Below, piece by piece: positions 7,874 to 14,029 of a stretch of 15,638 bases of DNA (its first letter is position 1; each line of letters begins with the position of its first letter). The notes under the pieces are model-generated. The model was not told where the DNA came from, did not search any database, and saw only the letters and a list, made by a program, of their open reading frames with translations. A program made the translations under genes and the position numbers. Source of the DNA: Candidatus Shapirobacteria bacterium (lineage in GTDB: Bacteria > Patescibacteriota > Microgenomatia > UBA12405); assembly GCA_026395315.1 (NCBI GenBank), contig JAPLYY010000060.1, positions 1 to 15,638 on the forward strand, in the 5' to 3' direction.

Positions 7874-8343
7874 CCATCATTTCACCTCAGCTTTCCGATT
7901 TAGATCAAATCATCCCTCTTTGGCACCAGGATACTATTTTCCATGCCGATCTCGATCCTAAGTATTATATTGAATATGACGAATCGTCTGACGAAAATGA
8001 CAGAATCTATTTAACCAATGCTATTACCCAAGGTCAGCCTCAGATTTCAGTTGCCAAAATAAACGAAAAGGTTGTTGGTCTGATCACTTATGAAACCGGT
8101 AAACCCTCGTATCAGGACACAATTCTCGACAATTTTGGTGAAATCTTAGAACTTTTTGTCGATCCTAATTACCGCAGCCAAGGGATTGCCAAAGAATTAA
8201 TGGCTTATGCTGAAAATTATTTTAAAAAATCAGGCCTCAAATATATGAAATTAGCTGTTTCGGCTTTCAATGCCTACGCTATTGGATTATACCAAAAGTT
8301 AGGTTATATCGACCGCCAGCATTTAATGTTCAAACAACTATGA
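7870..8343 (+). CDS. GNAT-family N-acetyltransferase
   Basis: A 157-residue acetyltransferase of the GNAT superfamily, predicted to transfer acetyl from acetyl-CoA to an amine. The core is VVGLITYE (central strand), then LELFVDPNYRSQGIAKELMAYAE, where YRSQGIA is the acetyl-CoA pyrophosphate loop (motif A), and finally NAYAIGLYQKLGYIDRQHLMFK (motif B and the C-terminal strand). It lies between gatA and gatB with ATGA overlaps on both sides, so it is translated within the amidotransferase run. Whether it acetylates a protein, a tRNA-related substrate or a metabolite cannot be told. GNAT is certain to the superfamily only. Confidence 0.88.
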   Translation: MTIISPQLSDLDQIIPLWHQDTIFHADLDPKYYIEYDESSDENDRIYLTNAITQGQPQISVAKINEKVVGLITYETGKPSYQDTILDNFGEILELFVDPNYRSQGIAKELMAYAENYFKKSGLKYMKLAVSAFNAYAIGLYQKLGYIDRQHLMFKQL

Positions 8344-9740
8344 CCATCACCCCCATCATCGGACTCGAAGTCCACATTGAACTCAAAACCAAATCAAAAA
8401 TGTTTTGCGGTTGTGATGCCCAGCATTTTCATGCGCAGCCTAATACTCACACCTGTCCCGTCTGCCTTGGCCTCCCCGGAGCTCTGCCGGTTCCCAATAA
8501 AACTGCCTGTGAATGGACCATTAAATTAGGCCTAGCCTTAGGCTGTTCTATTAATGAAGAAACTTTTTTTGAACGCAAAAATTATTTTTATCCCGATTTA
8601 GCCAAGGGTTATCAAATCACCCAACTCCAAAAACCATTTGCCATCAACGGTCATCTCACCATTGACGGTCATGACATTCGGATTAACCGTGCTCATCAGG
8701 AAGAAGATACCGGCAAAAGTATTCATGTTGGCGACGAAACTTTGCTTGATTTTAATCGCTCCGGTGTTCCCTTAGTTGAAATTGTTTCCGAACCGGATAT
8801 CACTTCCGCAGGCGAAGCAAAAATTTATTTAAACAAAATCCAACAAATTGTCCGCTACCTCGGCGTTTCCGATGCCGATATCGAAAAAGGTTCCATGCGC
8901 TGCGAACCAACCGTTAATCTATATGTTGACGGAAAATACTATACCCCATTAGTTGAAATCAAAAACGTTGCTTCATTAACCGGCGTTATGAATGCCATCA
9001 ATTTTGAAATCGATCGCCAAACCAAACAATTTGAATCTGACCATGTTGAAAAAAATTCCACCAACAAAACCACCCGCGGCTGGGACGCCGACAAAAACCA
9101 AACCTTTCTCCAGCGGGAAAAAGAGGGGAGTGCCGACTACCGTTATTTCCCCGAACCCGACATTCCCCCAATTGTTTTCACTAAAGATCAAATCGAAACT
9201 ATCCGTGCCACTTTGCCCGAGCTTCCCGATCAAAAAATCGCCAAATATAAATCTCTAAATCTATCTGATTTCGACGCCAACTTATTAGCCGAAGATTTAG
9301 TTTTTTCTTCAATTTTTGACAAAGTTCTCAATGGTTCCACTGATCCGGAATATGCCAAGTTTATCACCAATTTACTGATTGGTCCTCTTAAAACTATTTC
9401 TTTGGATATTAAAAAAATTAAACCCGATTATTTTCAAAAATTGTTTTCTCGTCGCTCTGACTTATCATCAACTATTATCAAACAATTAATTTTAGAATCT
9501 TACCAATCCGACACCGACCCTCTCGAAATTGCTAAAGCAAAAAATTTATTTCAAGTTTCCGACACTGGCGCCATTGAAGAATTAGCCAAACAGGTAATTA
9601 CCGACAATCCCAAAGCTGTTAATGATTATAAAAAAAATCCCCTCTCCATCGGCTTTTTAGTCGGCCAACTGATGAAAGTTTCTGGTGGGTCAGCAAACCC
9701 ACAGTTAGCAAAACAGTTATTAGAAAAGCTATTAAGTTAA
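8340..9740 (+). CDS. gatB: Aspartyl/glutamyl-tRNA amidotransferase subunit B
   Basis: A 466-residue GatB, the kinase/transamidase subunit that activates the tRNA-bound Glu or Asp and binds tRNA. The N-terminal cradle carries IGLEVHIEL, a zinc-type CGC...CPVC set (C23, C25, C39, C42) and GLPGALPVPN. The family signature LLDFNRSGVPLVEIVSEPDI is intact, and the C-terminal helical/YqeY-like tail follows. The start overlaps the acetyltransferase stop (ATGA). The last 17 codons, stop included (9690-9740), prefer A-ending codons (tca gca cca tta), while the preceding body prefers C-ending ones (gcc, tcc, ccc). The tail SANPQLAKQLLEKLLS is followed directly by a second, diverged copy of itself (9742-9812), so the 3' end appears to have been replaced. 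The protein still looks complete. Confidence 0.95.
   Translation: MTITPIIGLEVHIELKTKSKMFCGCDAQHFHAQPNTHTCPVCLGLPGALPVPNKTACEWTIKLGLALGCSINEETFFERKNYFYPDLAKGYQITQLQKPFAINGHLTIDGHDIRINRAHQEEDTGKSIHVGDETLLDFNRSGVPLVEIVSEPDITSAGEAKIYLNKIQQIVRYLGVSDADIEKGSMRCEPTVNLYVDGKYYTPLVEIKNVASLTGVMNAINFEIDRQTKQFESDHVEKNSTNKTTRGWDADKNQTFLQREKEGSADYRYFPEPDIPPIVFTKDQIETIRATLPELPDQKIAKYKSLNLSDFDANLLAEDLVFSSIFDKVLNGSTDPEYAKFITNLLIGPLKTISLDIKKIKPDYFQKLFSRRSDLSSTIIKQLILESYQSDTDPLEIAKAKNLFQVSDTGAIEELAKQVITDNPKAVNDYKKNPLSIGFLVGQLMKVSGGSANPQLAKQLLEKLLS
9685..9702. repeat. Perfect 6-bp stem-loop at the gatB codon-use switch
   Basis: GTGGGT (9685-9690) pairs with ACCCAC (9697-9702) around CAGCAA, inside the gatB coding region. 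It spans the point where codon use changes from C-ending to A-ending and where the second tail copy would have joined the gene. A 6-bp stem can arise by chance, so its role in the rearrangement is only suggested by position. Confidence 0.35.
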
Positions 9741-9748
9741 TTCCGCCA

Positions 9749-9770
9749 ACCTGTCTGCCGGCAGGCAGGT
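9749..9770. repeat. 22-bp near-perfect GC-rich palindrome inserted in the gatB relic tail
   Basis: ACCTGTCTGCC (9749-9759) is followed by GGCAGGCAGGT (9760-9770), an inverted repeat with one mismatched pair and no loop. Its 20-base portion 9751-9770 sits exactly between two codons of the relic tail, so it behaves as an insertion. Translated, such a repeat gives LPAGRQ-like peptides, which I recall as frequent in CPR proteins. It is probably one copy of a dispersed repeat family, but other copies lie outside this window. No T-run follows, so a terminator is unlikely. Confidence 0.65.
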
Positions 9771-9788
9771 CCCCAACTTGCCAAAGAA

Positions 9789-9803
9789 ATTTTGGAAAAA
9801 TTG
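9789..9803 (+). repeat. 15-bp direct repeat, copy 1 (in relic gatB tail)
   Basis: ATTTTGGAAAAATTG encodes ILEKL of the relic tail. The same 15 bases occur at 10286-10300, in the same frame and followed by a stop codon a few codons later. The two copies bracket the only minus-strand gene. Confidence 0.55.
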
Positions 9804-9808
9804 TTAAT

Positions 9809-10243
9809 TTAGTCAAATCTGTCATTGAAAGTCAACAACATCCGAAAATTCGGTGAAAAAGTACTTAATTTCCCAACAAAGTCGTCAGGATCCTGACCGC
9901 CGCTAACCAATTTTACAAACTGTCGGCACGCTTCCTCGATCTCTGTGTTATAAAGTAAACTTAGCCGTTGACAGACGGTTCTAGAAAATACGTAGCACTT
10001 TTCCTCTTCTTCAGGTGTTGTTCCCAACTCTAATAAATGGTGTCCGACTTCATGGAAAAGTAATGTCGAAAAATCACCCAAGTTATCAGCTCCGCCTATC
10101 GTTATACCCCCAACCTCACAATCTCCCCAATGGTCACCAACTTTAGCCCTAGCCACAATATCGATTAAGGCAATATCATCGGGTGTATCCGATTTTTTTA
10201 ATTTTCCGAGCACATCTTGATGAAATTCTTCAATCTTAACCAT
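9809..10243 (-). CDS. Small HExxH metallopeptidase-like protein
   Basis: A 144-residue protein, the only minus-strand gene here. It contains LLFHEVGHHLLELG, a zinc-peptidase HExxH motif (H64, E65, H68), followed by an acidic cluster (E78-E81) that could supply a third ligand. The setting TLLFHEVGHHLL resembles the ImmA/IrrE (DUF955) type of minimal metallopeptidase, though the rest is not clearly recognisable. No signal peptide or membrane segment is seen, so it should be cytoplasmic. The ATG at 10243 is preferred to a TTG three codons earlier because a TATTTT (10256-10251 on the minus strand) then ends 7 bases upstream, as at other starts here. It is convergent with gatB and flanked by gatB-tail-like direct repeats, so it may be cargo of an insertion. 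ImmA-type genes usually have a repressor partner, and none is next to it. Confidence 0.72.
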   Translation of the reverse strand: MVKIEEFHQDVLGKLKKSDTPDDIALIDIVARAKVGDHWGDCEVGGITIGGADNLGDFSTLLFHEVGHHLLELGTTPEEEEKCYVFSRTVCQRLSLLYNTEIEEACRQFVKLVSGGQDPDDFVGKLSTFSPNFRMLLTFNDRFD

Positions 10244-10285
10244 AATAATCAAAATATTAGGGTGATATTAGCACAAAAAATGAAT

Positions 10286-10300
10286 ATTTTGGAAAAATTG
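10286..10300 (+). repeat. 15-bp direct repeat, copy 2
   Basis: Identical to 9789-9803 and placed upstream of the metallopeptidase-like gene, 497 bases from copy 1. Together the pair could be target-site or recombination remnants around that gene. Confidence 0.5.
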
Positions 10301-10301
10301 C

Positions 10302-10307
10302 TAAAAT
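10302..10307 (+). promoter_or_regulatory. -10-like box for the 51-residue protein gene
   Basis: TAAAAT ends 5 bases before the ATG at 10313, with no Shine-Dalgarno. This is the same geometry as at gatC and the helicase-nuclease gene, fitting a leaderless message divergent from the metallopeptidase gene. Confidence 0.35.
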
Positions 10308-10312
10308 AATTA

Positions 10313-10468
10313 ATGACCAAAAAAATCGTCATCGGTTTTATTGTCGCCATTGTCATCATTTTATTTCTCCGTTTTTCTACTCCCGAAGACACCTGGCTTT
10401 GCCAGAAAGGGGAATGGGTCAAGCATGGCCGCCCCTCTGCTCCTCAACCAACCGCTATTTGTCAATAA
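10313..10468 (+). CDS. 51-residue membrane-anchored protein with Cys pair and HG-PSAP motif
   Basis: A small protein with a short basic start (MTKK), one hydrophobic helix at about residues 5-19 and an outside tail. The tail runs DTWLC, QKGEWVKHGRPSAPQPTAIC, ending one residue after the second cysteine (C30 and C50). The single helix with no cleavage-site pattern suggests an N-in membrane anchor exposing the cysteine-bounded loop outside, where a disulfide could form. I recall similar W-C...G-WVKHG-PSAP-P...C tails on short CPR proteins, but cannot confirm this here. Codon use (many ATC, GTC, GCC) matches its neighbours, which supports it as a real gene. Function unknown. Confidence 0.7.
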   Translation: MTKKIVIGFIVAIVIILFLRFSTPEDTWLCQKGEWVKHGRPSAPQPTAICQ

Positions 10469-10506
10469 ATTTAATTCCCCCCTTTTATTACCGCTCAATT
10501 TCCGAG

Positions 10507-10512
10507 TATACT
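10507..10512 (+). promoter_or_regulatory. Possible -10 box upstream of the 57-residue protein gene
   Basis: TATACT lies 26 bases before the ATG at 10539, in the 70-base gap 10469-10538. A weak TTTATT (10484-10489) is 17 bases upstream. It would give a roughly 20-base A/T-rich leader without a Shine-Dalgarno. The evidence is weak. Confidence 0.25.
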
Positions 10513-10538
10513 GAATTTGTATTAATTAATTTATCAAC

Positions 10539-10712
10539 ATGCCTGCCAAAAAAAGAACCACTAAAAAATCTGCTTCCAAAAGAGTTATCCGAAGAGTAAC
10601 TGCCCGTAAATTAAATTTAACCGGCGGAATAACCACCAGAACTTGGGCCTTATTTGCTCTATTTCTCTTGGTTTCTATTTTTACCCTATATCGCATCTCT
10701 AACGGCTATTAA
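10539..10712 (+). CDS. 57-residue basic, single-helix membrane protein
   Basis: The N-terminal half is strongly basic (MPAKKRTTKKSASKRVIRRVTARK, 12 Lys/Arg in the first 24 residues). A hydrophobic helix follows (about WALFALFLLVSIFTLY), then a very short polar end. The layout predicts a cytoplasmic basic tail, which could bind nucleic acid or acidic lipids, and one membrane helix near the C-terminus. It is not recognised as a named family. Codon use and its place in a run of small membrane proteins support it, but the size leaves doubt. Confidence 0.6.
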   Translation: MPAKKRTTKKSASKRVIRRVTARKLNLTGGITTRTWALFALFLLVSIFTLYRISNGY

Positions 10713-10737
10713 CTAATTCTCTTCAAATTTGTTCAAA

Positions 10738-10746
10738 AGGGGGTGA
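10738..10746 (+). promoter_or_regulatory. Strong Shine-Dalgarno site, deciding the start at 10755
   Basis: AGGGGGTGA differs from the ideal AGGAGGTGA by one base and ends 8 bases before ATG at 10755. It is the only strong ribosome-binding site seen in the window. It rules against the in-frame GTG at 10743, which lies inside the site. Confidence 0.75.
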
Positions 10747-10754
10747 GTTATTAT

Positions 10755-10940
10755 ATGCAGAAAAAATTTATGAAATATTTAAGCCAGCACCCTCTCTATA
10801 CTGCCTGTCTTTATTTTATCGTCGGCATCGGTTTTGGGATTCTGATTTCCCGCCCTCTGGGAGTTCACCCGGTTCGCTACGGCGTCGCCCTTTTGGCCAT
10901 TGGCATTGTCGGTAAACTCTACGTCATCATGAAAAAGTAA
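10755..10940 (+). CDS. 61-residue two-helix membrane protein
   Basis: Starts MQKKFMKYLSQHPLY and has two hydrophobic stretches (about TACLYFIVGIGFGILI and YGVALLAIGIVGKLYVIM) separated by the short loop SRPLGVHPVRYG. Lysines are present at both ends. A two-helix hairpin with both termini in the cytoplasm is predicted. The HP-V-R-YG loop looks like a conserved feature of small CPR membrane proteins, by memory only. Function unknown. It is the only gene here with a strong Shine-Dalgarno, so it may be expressed more strongly or independently of the genes around it. It ends 17 bases before the helicase-nuclease gene. Confidence 0.75.
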   Translation: MQKKFMKYLSQHPLYTACLYFIVGIGFGILISRPLGVHPVRYGVALLAIGIVGKLYVIMKK

Positions 10941-10946
10941 ACAAGG

Positions 10947-10952
10947 TAAAAT
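10947..10952 (+). promoter_or_regulatory. -10-like box for the helicase-nuclease gene
   Basis: TAAAAT ends 5 bases before the GTG start at 10958. An AAGG (10943-10946) is also present, as a weak and distant Shine-Dalgarno alternative. No -35 is evident. Confidence 0.35.
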
Positions 10953-10957
10953 AAGCT

Positions 10958-13900
10958 GTGACCGATTTTATTTCTGAATATAAGAAACTTAACCCCGAAC
11001 AAAAACTGGCCGTTGATACCATTGACGGTCCGGTCATGGTTATTGCCGGCGCCGGTACCGGTAAAACCCAAACAATTGCCCTAAGAATCGGTAAGATACT
11101 TACCGATACCCAAACTAATCCCAGTAATATTTTATGTCTTACTTTTACCGAAAACGCCGCTCTCAACATGCGCCAACGGTTATTGTCGCTCATCGGTCCC
11201 GCCTCCTATGGTGTCCGCATTTGTACTTTCCATGCTTTTTGTAATGGCATTATCAAAGATAATCCTCAATATTTTCTCTTTTCCAAAAAAGAATCAATTC
11301 CCTTAAACGATGTTAAGCAAATTCAAATTACCCGCCAATTAATCGACGATTTGCCAGGTTCCAGCCCTCTTAAAAATCTCAATTTTTCCTACTTTTACCA
11401 AAAAGACATTATTCGTTCCCTCACCTCGCTTAAAAAAGAAAATATTACCCCCGATAAATTCTCCGGTCTGATTGATTTAGCCGTTGGATTTGTCAAACAA
11501 GCCACACCTGTTTTGGAAAAATTATCAGCCATTCGCGCTACTCCCAAAGCCGAAGTCGAAGTCGTTAATCTTATCTATCAGTTATCCCAAGTAGCCAATC
11601 CGCTCTATCAATCCCGTCTGGATCTGTTTCTAAAGTTATTTCAATCTGGCGCTTCGACCCTGTCTGTTCTTAAAAAAAATGTCATCGATTTTGTCACCAA
11701 AACATCCCTGAATTTACCCAAACTTAAGGATTTATTAACCATTTACCGTGGTTACCAGCAAGCATTGATTGATCAAAATCTTTACGACTATGACGATATG
11801 ATTCTCTGGGTGATTAATGCTTTTAAAACCAATCCCGAGCTTTTGTCTCAATATCAGGAACAGTACCAATATATTTTAGTCGACGAGTTTCAGGACACCA
11901 ATTCCTCCCAATATGAAATCATTAATTCTTTAATTAAAGATCAAGAATTACCCAACATCTTTGTCGTCGGCGACGACGATCAGTCAATTTATCGCTTTCA
12001 AGGCGCCTCAGTCGAAAACGTCTATTCGTTTTATAAACAATTTGAGACAGATCTTAAAATTATTGTTCTCAAAAACAACTACCGCAGTCACAAGTTGATT
12101 CTTGATACCAGTAACCAAGTCATCTCCCACAACCTTAATCGAATTACTCACTATATTGATAATCTTGATAAATCCCTAACCACAGTCAGTACTTTTGACC
12201 CCGATCCGATTAATCTTTTTACTGCCAACTCTACCTTAGAAGAAAGCCACCATGTTGCCGCCACTATTAGAAAATTGATAGACACTGGCACTAAACCGCC
12301 GGAAATCGCTGTTCTTTACCGCAACAATGCCGATATTACTGATCTGCTACCACACCTCCAACGCCAAAAAATAAAATATTTACTCTCTGACGCCATCAAT
12401 ATTCTTGATACTCTGGAAATCCAACAATTACTCACTTTATTCCGCTATATTTTTGATCCGGACAATACCGGCCTTTATGCCCAAGTTTTGTCATTTAAAT
12501 TTATCAATATCAATTCTCTGACCCTTTATAAAATATTTCACCACCAGATAAATCCAGATAAGTTAAAAAGTATCAGGAAATTTCATAAAAATTTAGCCTA
12601 CGTTTCAAAAATAATTAACAACTCTCCTGCTGATGAAGTTTTTAATGAAATCATTCGCCGCTTCGGCTATTTAGATTACATCTTGGCTCATTCCCGCTTT
12701 GATGTTCTCAAACAATTAAACGCCCTTTATTCTCATTTAAAATCAGCTCTCCAGATTGAAAAAATCACCTTGGCTCAGTGGATGGCCAACCTGTCAATTT
12801 TAATTGAAGACGGCTTAAATCTAAACTCCCTCCCGCTTTTAGCCGATCAGGATGTCAGTATTCGTCTTATGACCGTCCACAAAGCCAAAGGTTTGGAATT
12901 TGAACATGTTTTTCTGTACAAAGTTCTTTCCGGTAAATGGGATAGTTCCACTTCCCGCAGTCTGATTAAATTACCATTTGGTATAGTTAAAACCGATCTT
13001 ACCGCCTTAACTGCCGATGCCGATTTAGAGGAAGACCGCCGTTTATTTTATGTCGCCCTTACTCGGGCTAAAAACCAAATCTATCTCAGTTACTCCCGAT
13101 TCCATGACTCCGGCCGGCAACAGTTGCCTTCCGTTTTTATCAACGAAATTAATCCCGAATTGATCGAGGAAATTAAATCAACTTCGGACAGCGAAACCAC
13201 CGCTTTAAGTAGTTTTTTCTCCTCCAAATTACCTCAAATTGCCTCAGTTAATCTCAAAAGTTATTTAAACAACTACTTAACTACTCAGTATCGTTTTAAT
13301 ATTACCCATCTCAATTCCTACCTTCGCTGTCCTCTCTGTTTTTTCTTTAAAACCATTTTGCGTCTGCCTCAAGCCAAAACTAAAAGTTTGTCCTTTGGCA
13401 CCAGTGTCCACGGTGCTCTGGCCTATCTTTATCAATATCATGCCCCGGAGAACAAATTTCTAGAAATTTTTGCTCGTAATCTCCAGCGGGAAAATCTTAC
13501 CCCCCGCGATTTATCTGATCTTCTTGAAGCCGGCAAAATTATTCTTTCTGAATATTATTCCCATTATCAGACAGAATTTAATTCCAAATGTCTGATCGAA
13601 AAAGATTTCAAAAATTACAATGTCCGTCTTGATGGTATTCCTTTAACCGGCAAAATTGATAAGATGGAAATTCTAGCCAAAAACTTTATTAATGTGGTTG
13701 ATTATAAAACCGGTAAACCCGATTCCAAATATCAGGAACTTTCTCCTGACGGTGACTATTTCCGCCAGCTGGTTTTTTATAAAATTCTCTGTAGTCACGC
13801 CCATGGTTTTGAATACAAAGTTAAATCGGGGACTATTGATTTTATCCAGCCCAATGCCAAAGGCCAATATGTCCGAAAAAATTTTGATATTACCATCGAC

Positions 13901-14029
13901 GCCGAAACCAAATTAACCGCCCAAATTAAAGATATTTATAAAAAAATCTTACATCTTGATTTTGCCCCTGCCGCCGACTGTCCCGACCCCGATCACCTCC
14001 ATTATTTATTTGATAAATATTTTAAATGA
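10958..14029 (+). CDS. UvrD-like helicase fused to a C-terminal PD-(D/E)XK nuclease
   Basis: A 1023-residue fusion. The helicase part has Walker A AGAGTGKT (30-37), LTFTENAA, VDEFQDT (from 308), VVGDDDQSIYRFQGA, NNYRSH, MTVHKAKGLEF (from 638) and EEDRRLFYVALTRAK (about 691-705). A nuclease domain follows, from SYLRCPLCFFFK (C791) and FGTSVHGAL. Its active-site pattern is GKID (D901), VVDYKTGK (D915, K917) and QLVFY (Q937, Y941), as in RecB/AddB/Cas4-type nucleases. It probably opens and trims DNA ends, perhaps filling the place of AddAB or RecBCD, which many CPR genomes lack. The four-cysteine iron-sulfur set of AddB is not evident. The start is GTG, with a TAAAAT 5 bases upstream. The TGA overlaps the dUTPase ATG (ATGA), so the two are coupled. 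Confidence 0.92.
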   Translation: MTDFISEYKKLNPEQKLAVDTIDGPVMVIAGAGTGKTQTIALRIGKILTDTQTNPSNILCLTFTENAALNMRQRLLSLIGPASYGVRICTFHAFCNGIIKDNPQYFLFSKKESIPLNDVKQIQITRQLIDDLPGSSPLKNLNFSYFYQKDIIRSLTSLKKENITPDKFSGLIDLAVGFVKQATPVLEKLSAIRATPKAEVEVVNLIYQLSQVANPLYQSRLDLFLKLFQSGASTLSVLKKNVIDFVTKTSLNLPKLKDLLTIYRGYQQALIDQNLYDYDDMILWVINAFKTNPELLSQYQEQYQYILVDEFQDTNSSQYEIINSLIKDQELPNIFVVGDDDQSIYRFQGASVENVYSFYKQFETDLKIIVLKNNYRSHKLILDTSNQVISHNLNRITHYIDNLDKSLTTVSTFDPDPINLFTANSTLEESHHVAATIRKLIDTGTKPPEIAVLYRNNADITDLLPHLQRQKIKYLLSDAINILDTLEIQQLLTLFRYIFDPDNTGLYAQVLSFKFININSLTLYKIFHHQINPDKLKSIRKFHKNLAYVSKIINNSPADEVFNEIIRRFGYLDYILAHSRFDVLKQLNALYSHLKSALQIEKITLAQWMANLSILIEDGLNLNSLPLLADQDVSIRLMTVHKAKGLEFEHVFLYKVLSGKWDSSTSRSLIKLPFGIVKTDLTALTADADLEEDRRLFYVALTRAKNQIYLSYSRFHDSGRQQLPSVFINEINPELIEEIKSTSDSETTALSSFFSSKLPQIASVNLKSYLNNYLTTQYRFNITHLNSYLRCPLCFFFKTILRLPQAKTKSLSFGTSVHGALAYLYQYHAPENKFLEIFARNLQRENLTPRDLSDLLEAGKIILSEYYSHYQTEFNSKCLIEKDFKNYNVRLDGIPLTGKIDKMEILAKNFINVVDYKTGKPDSKYQELSPDGDYFRQLVFYKILCSHAHGFEYKVKSGTIDFIQPNAKGQYVRKNFDITIDAETKLTAQIKDIYKKILHLDFAPAADCPDPDHLHYLFDKYFK

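Larger units (their letters stand above)
9742..9812 (+). pseudogene. Displaced second gatB 3' end, split by a palindrome
   Basis: Removing the 20 bases 9751-9770 leaves tcc gcc aac + ccc caa ctt gcc aaa gaa and onward. This reads SANPQLAKEILEKLLI and ends in TAG at 9810-9812. It matches the present gatB tail SANPQLAKQLLEKLLS at 13 of 16 residues but only about two thirds of bases, with most differences at silent positions. Its C-ending codons match the gatB body better than the current tail does, so this may be the native tail cut off from its gene. It begins two bases after the gatB stop. Its TAG overlaps the stop of the convergent minus-strand gene. Confidence 0.7.
10268..10309 (+). pseudogene. 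Possible third gatB-tail fragment
   Basis: In frame, this reads LAQKMNILEKLLK followed by TAA (10307-10309), resembling the gatB ends LAKQLLEKLLS and LAKEILEKLLI. It shares 15 identical bases with the relic tail at 9789-9803. No start codon or full coding region lies upstream. It sits at the far border of the minus-strand gene, as a displaced 3' end would. The match is short and A/T-rich, so chance is not excluded. Confidence 0.4.

Noticed and set aside
9749..9770. Palindrome as intrinsic terminator between convergent genes
   Set aside because: There is no loop and no T-run on either strand after the stem. Its precise position inside the relic tail fits an insertion better.
9619..9825. Minus-strand frame reading through the palindrome (LPAGRQ-like peptide)
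   Set aside because: It is antisense to the end of gatB and crosses the inserted repeat. The peptide is a translation of the palindrome, not a gene product.
10251..10290. AAATATT-type inverted repeat (10251-10258 with 10283-10290) as an operator
   Set aside because: The arms are 8 bases of pure A/T in an A/T-rich gap. This is too likely by chance to call a repressor site.
10280..10309. Short + frame MNILEKLLK as a leader peptide
   Set aside because: There is no ribosome site, and its likeness to the gatB tail gives a better explanation. It is recorded as a tail fragment instead.
10399..10599. 66-codon + strand frame across the small-protein region
   Set aside because: It overlaps the 51- and 57-residue genes in another frame. 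Those have better starts, helix layout and codon use.
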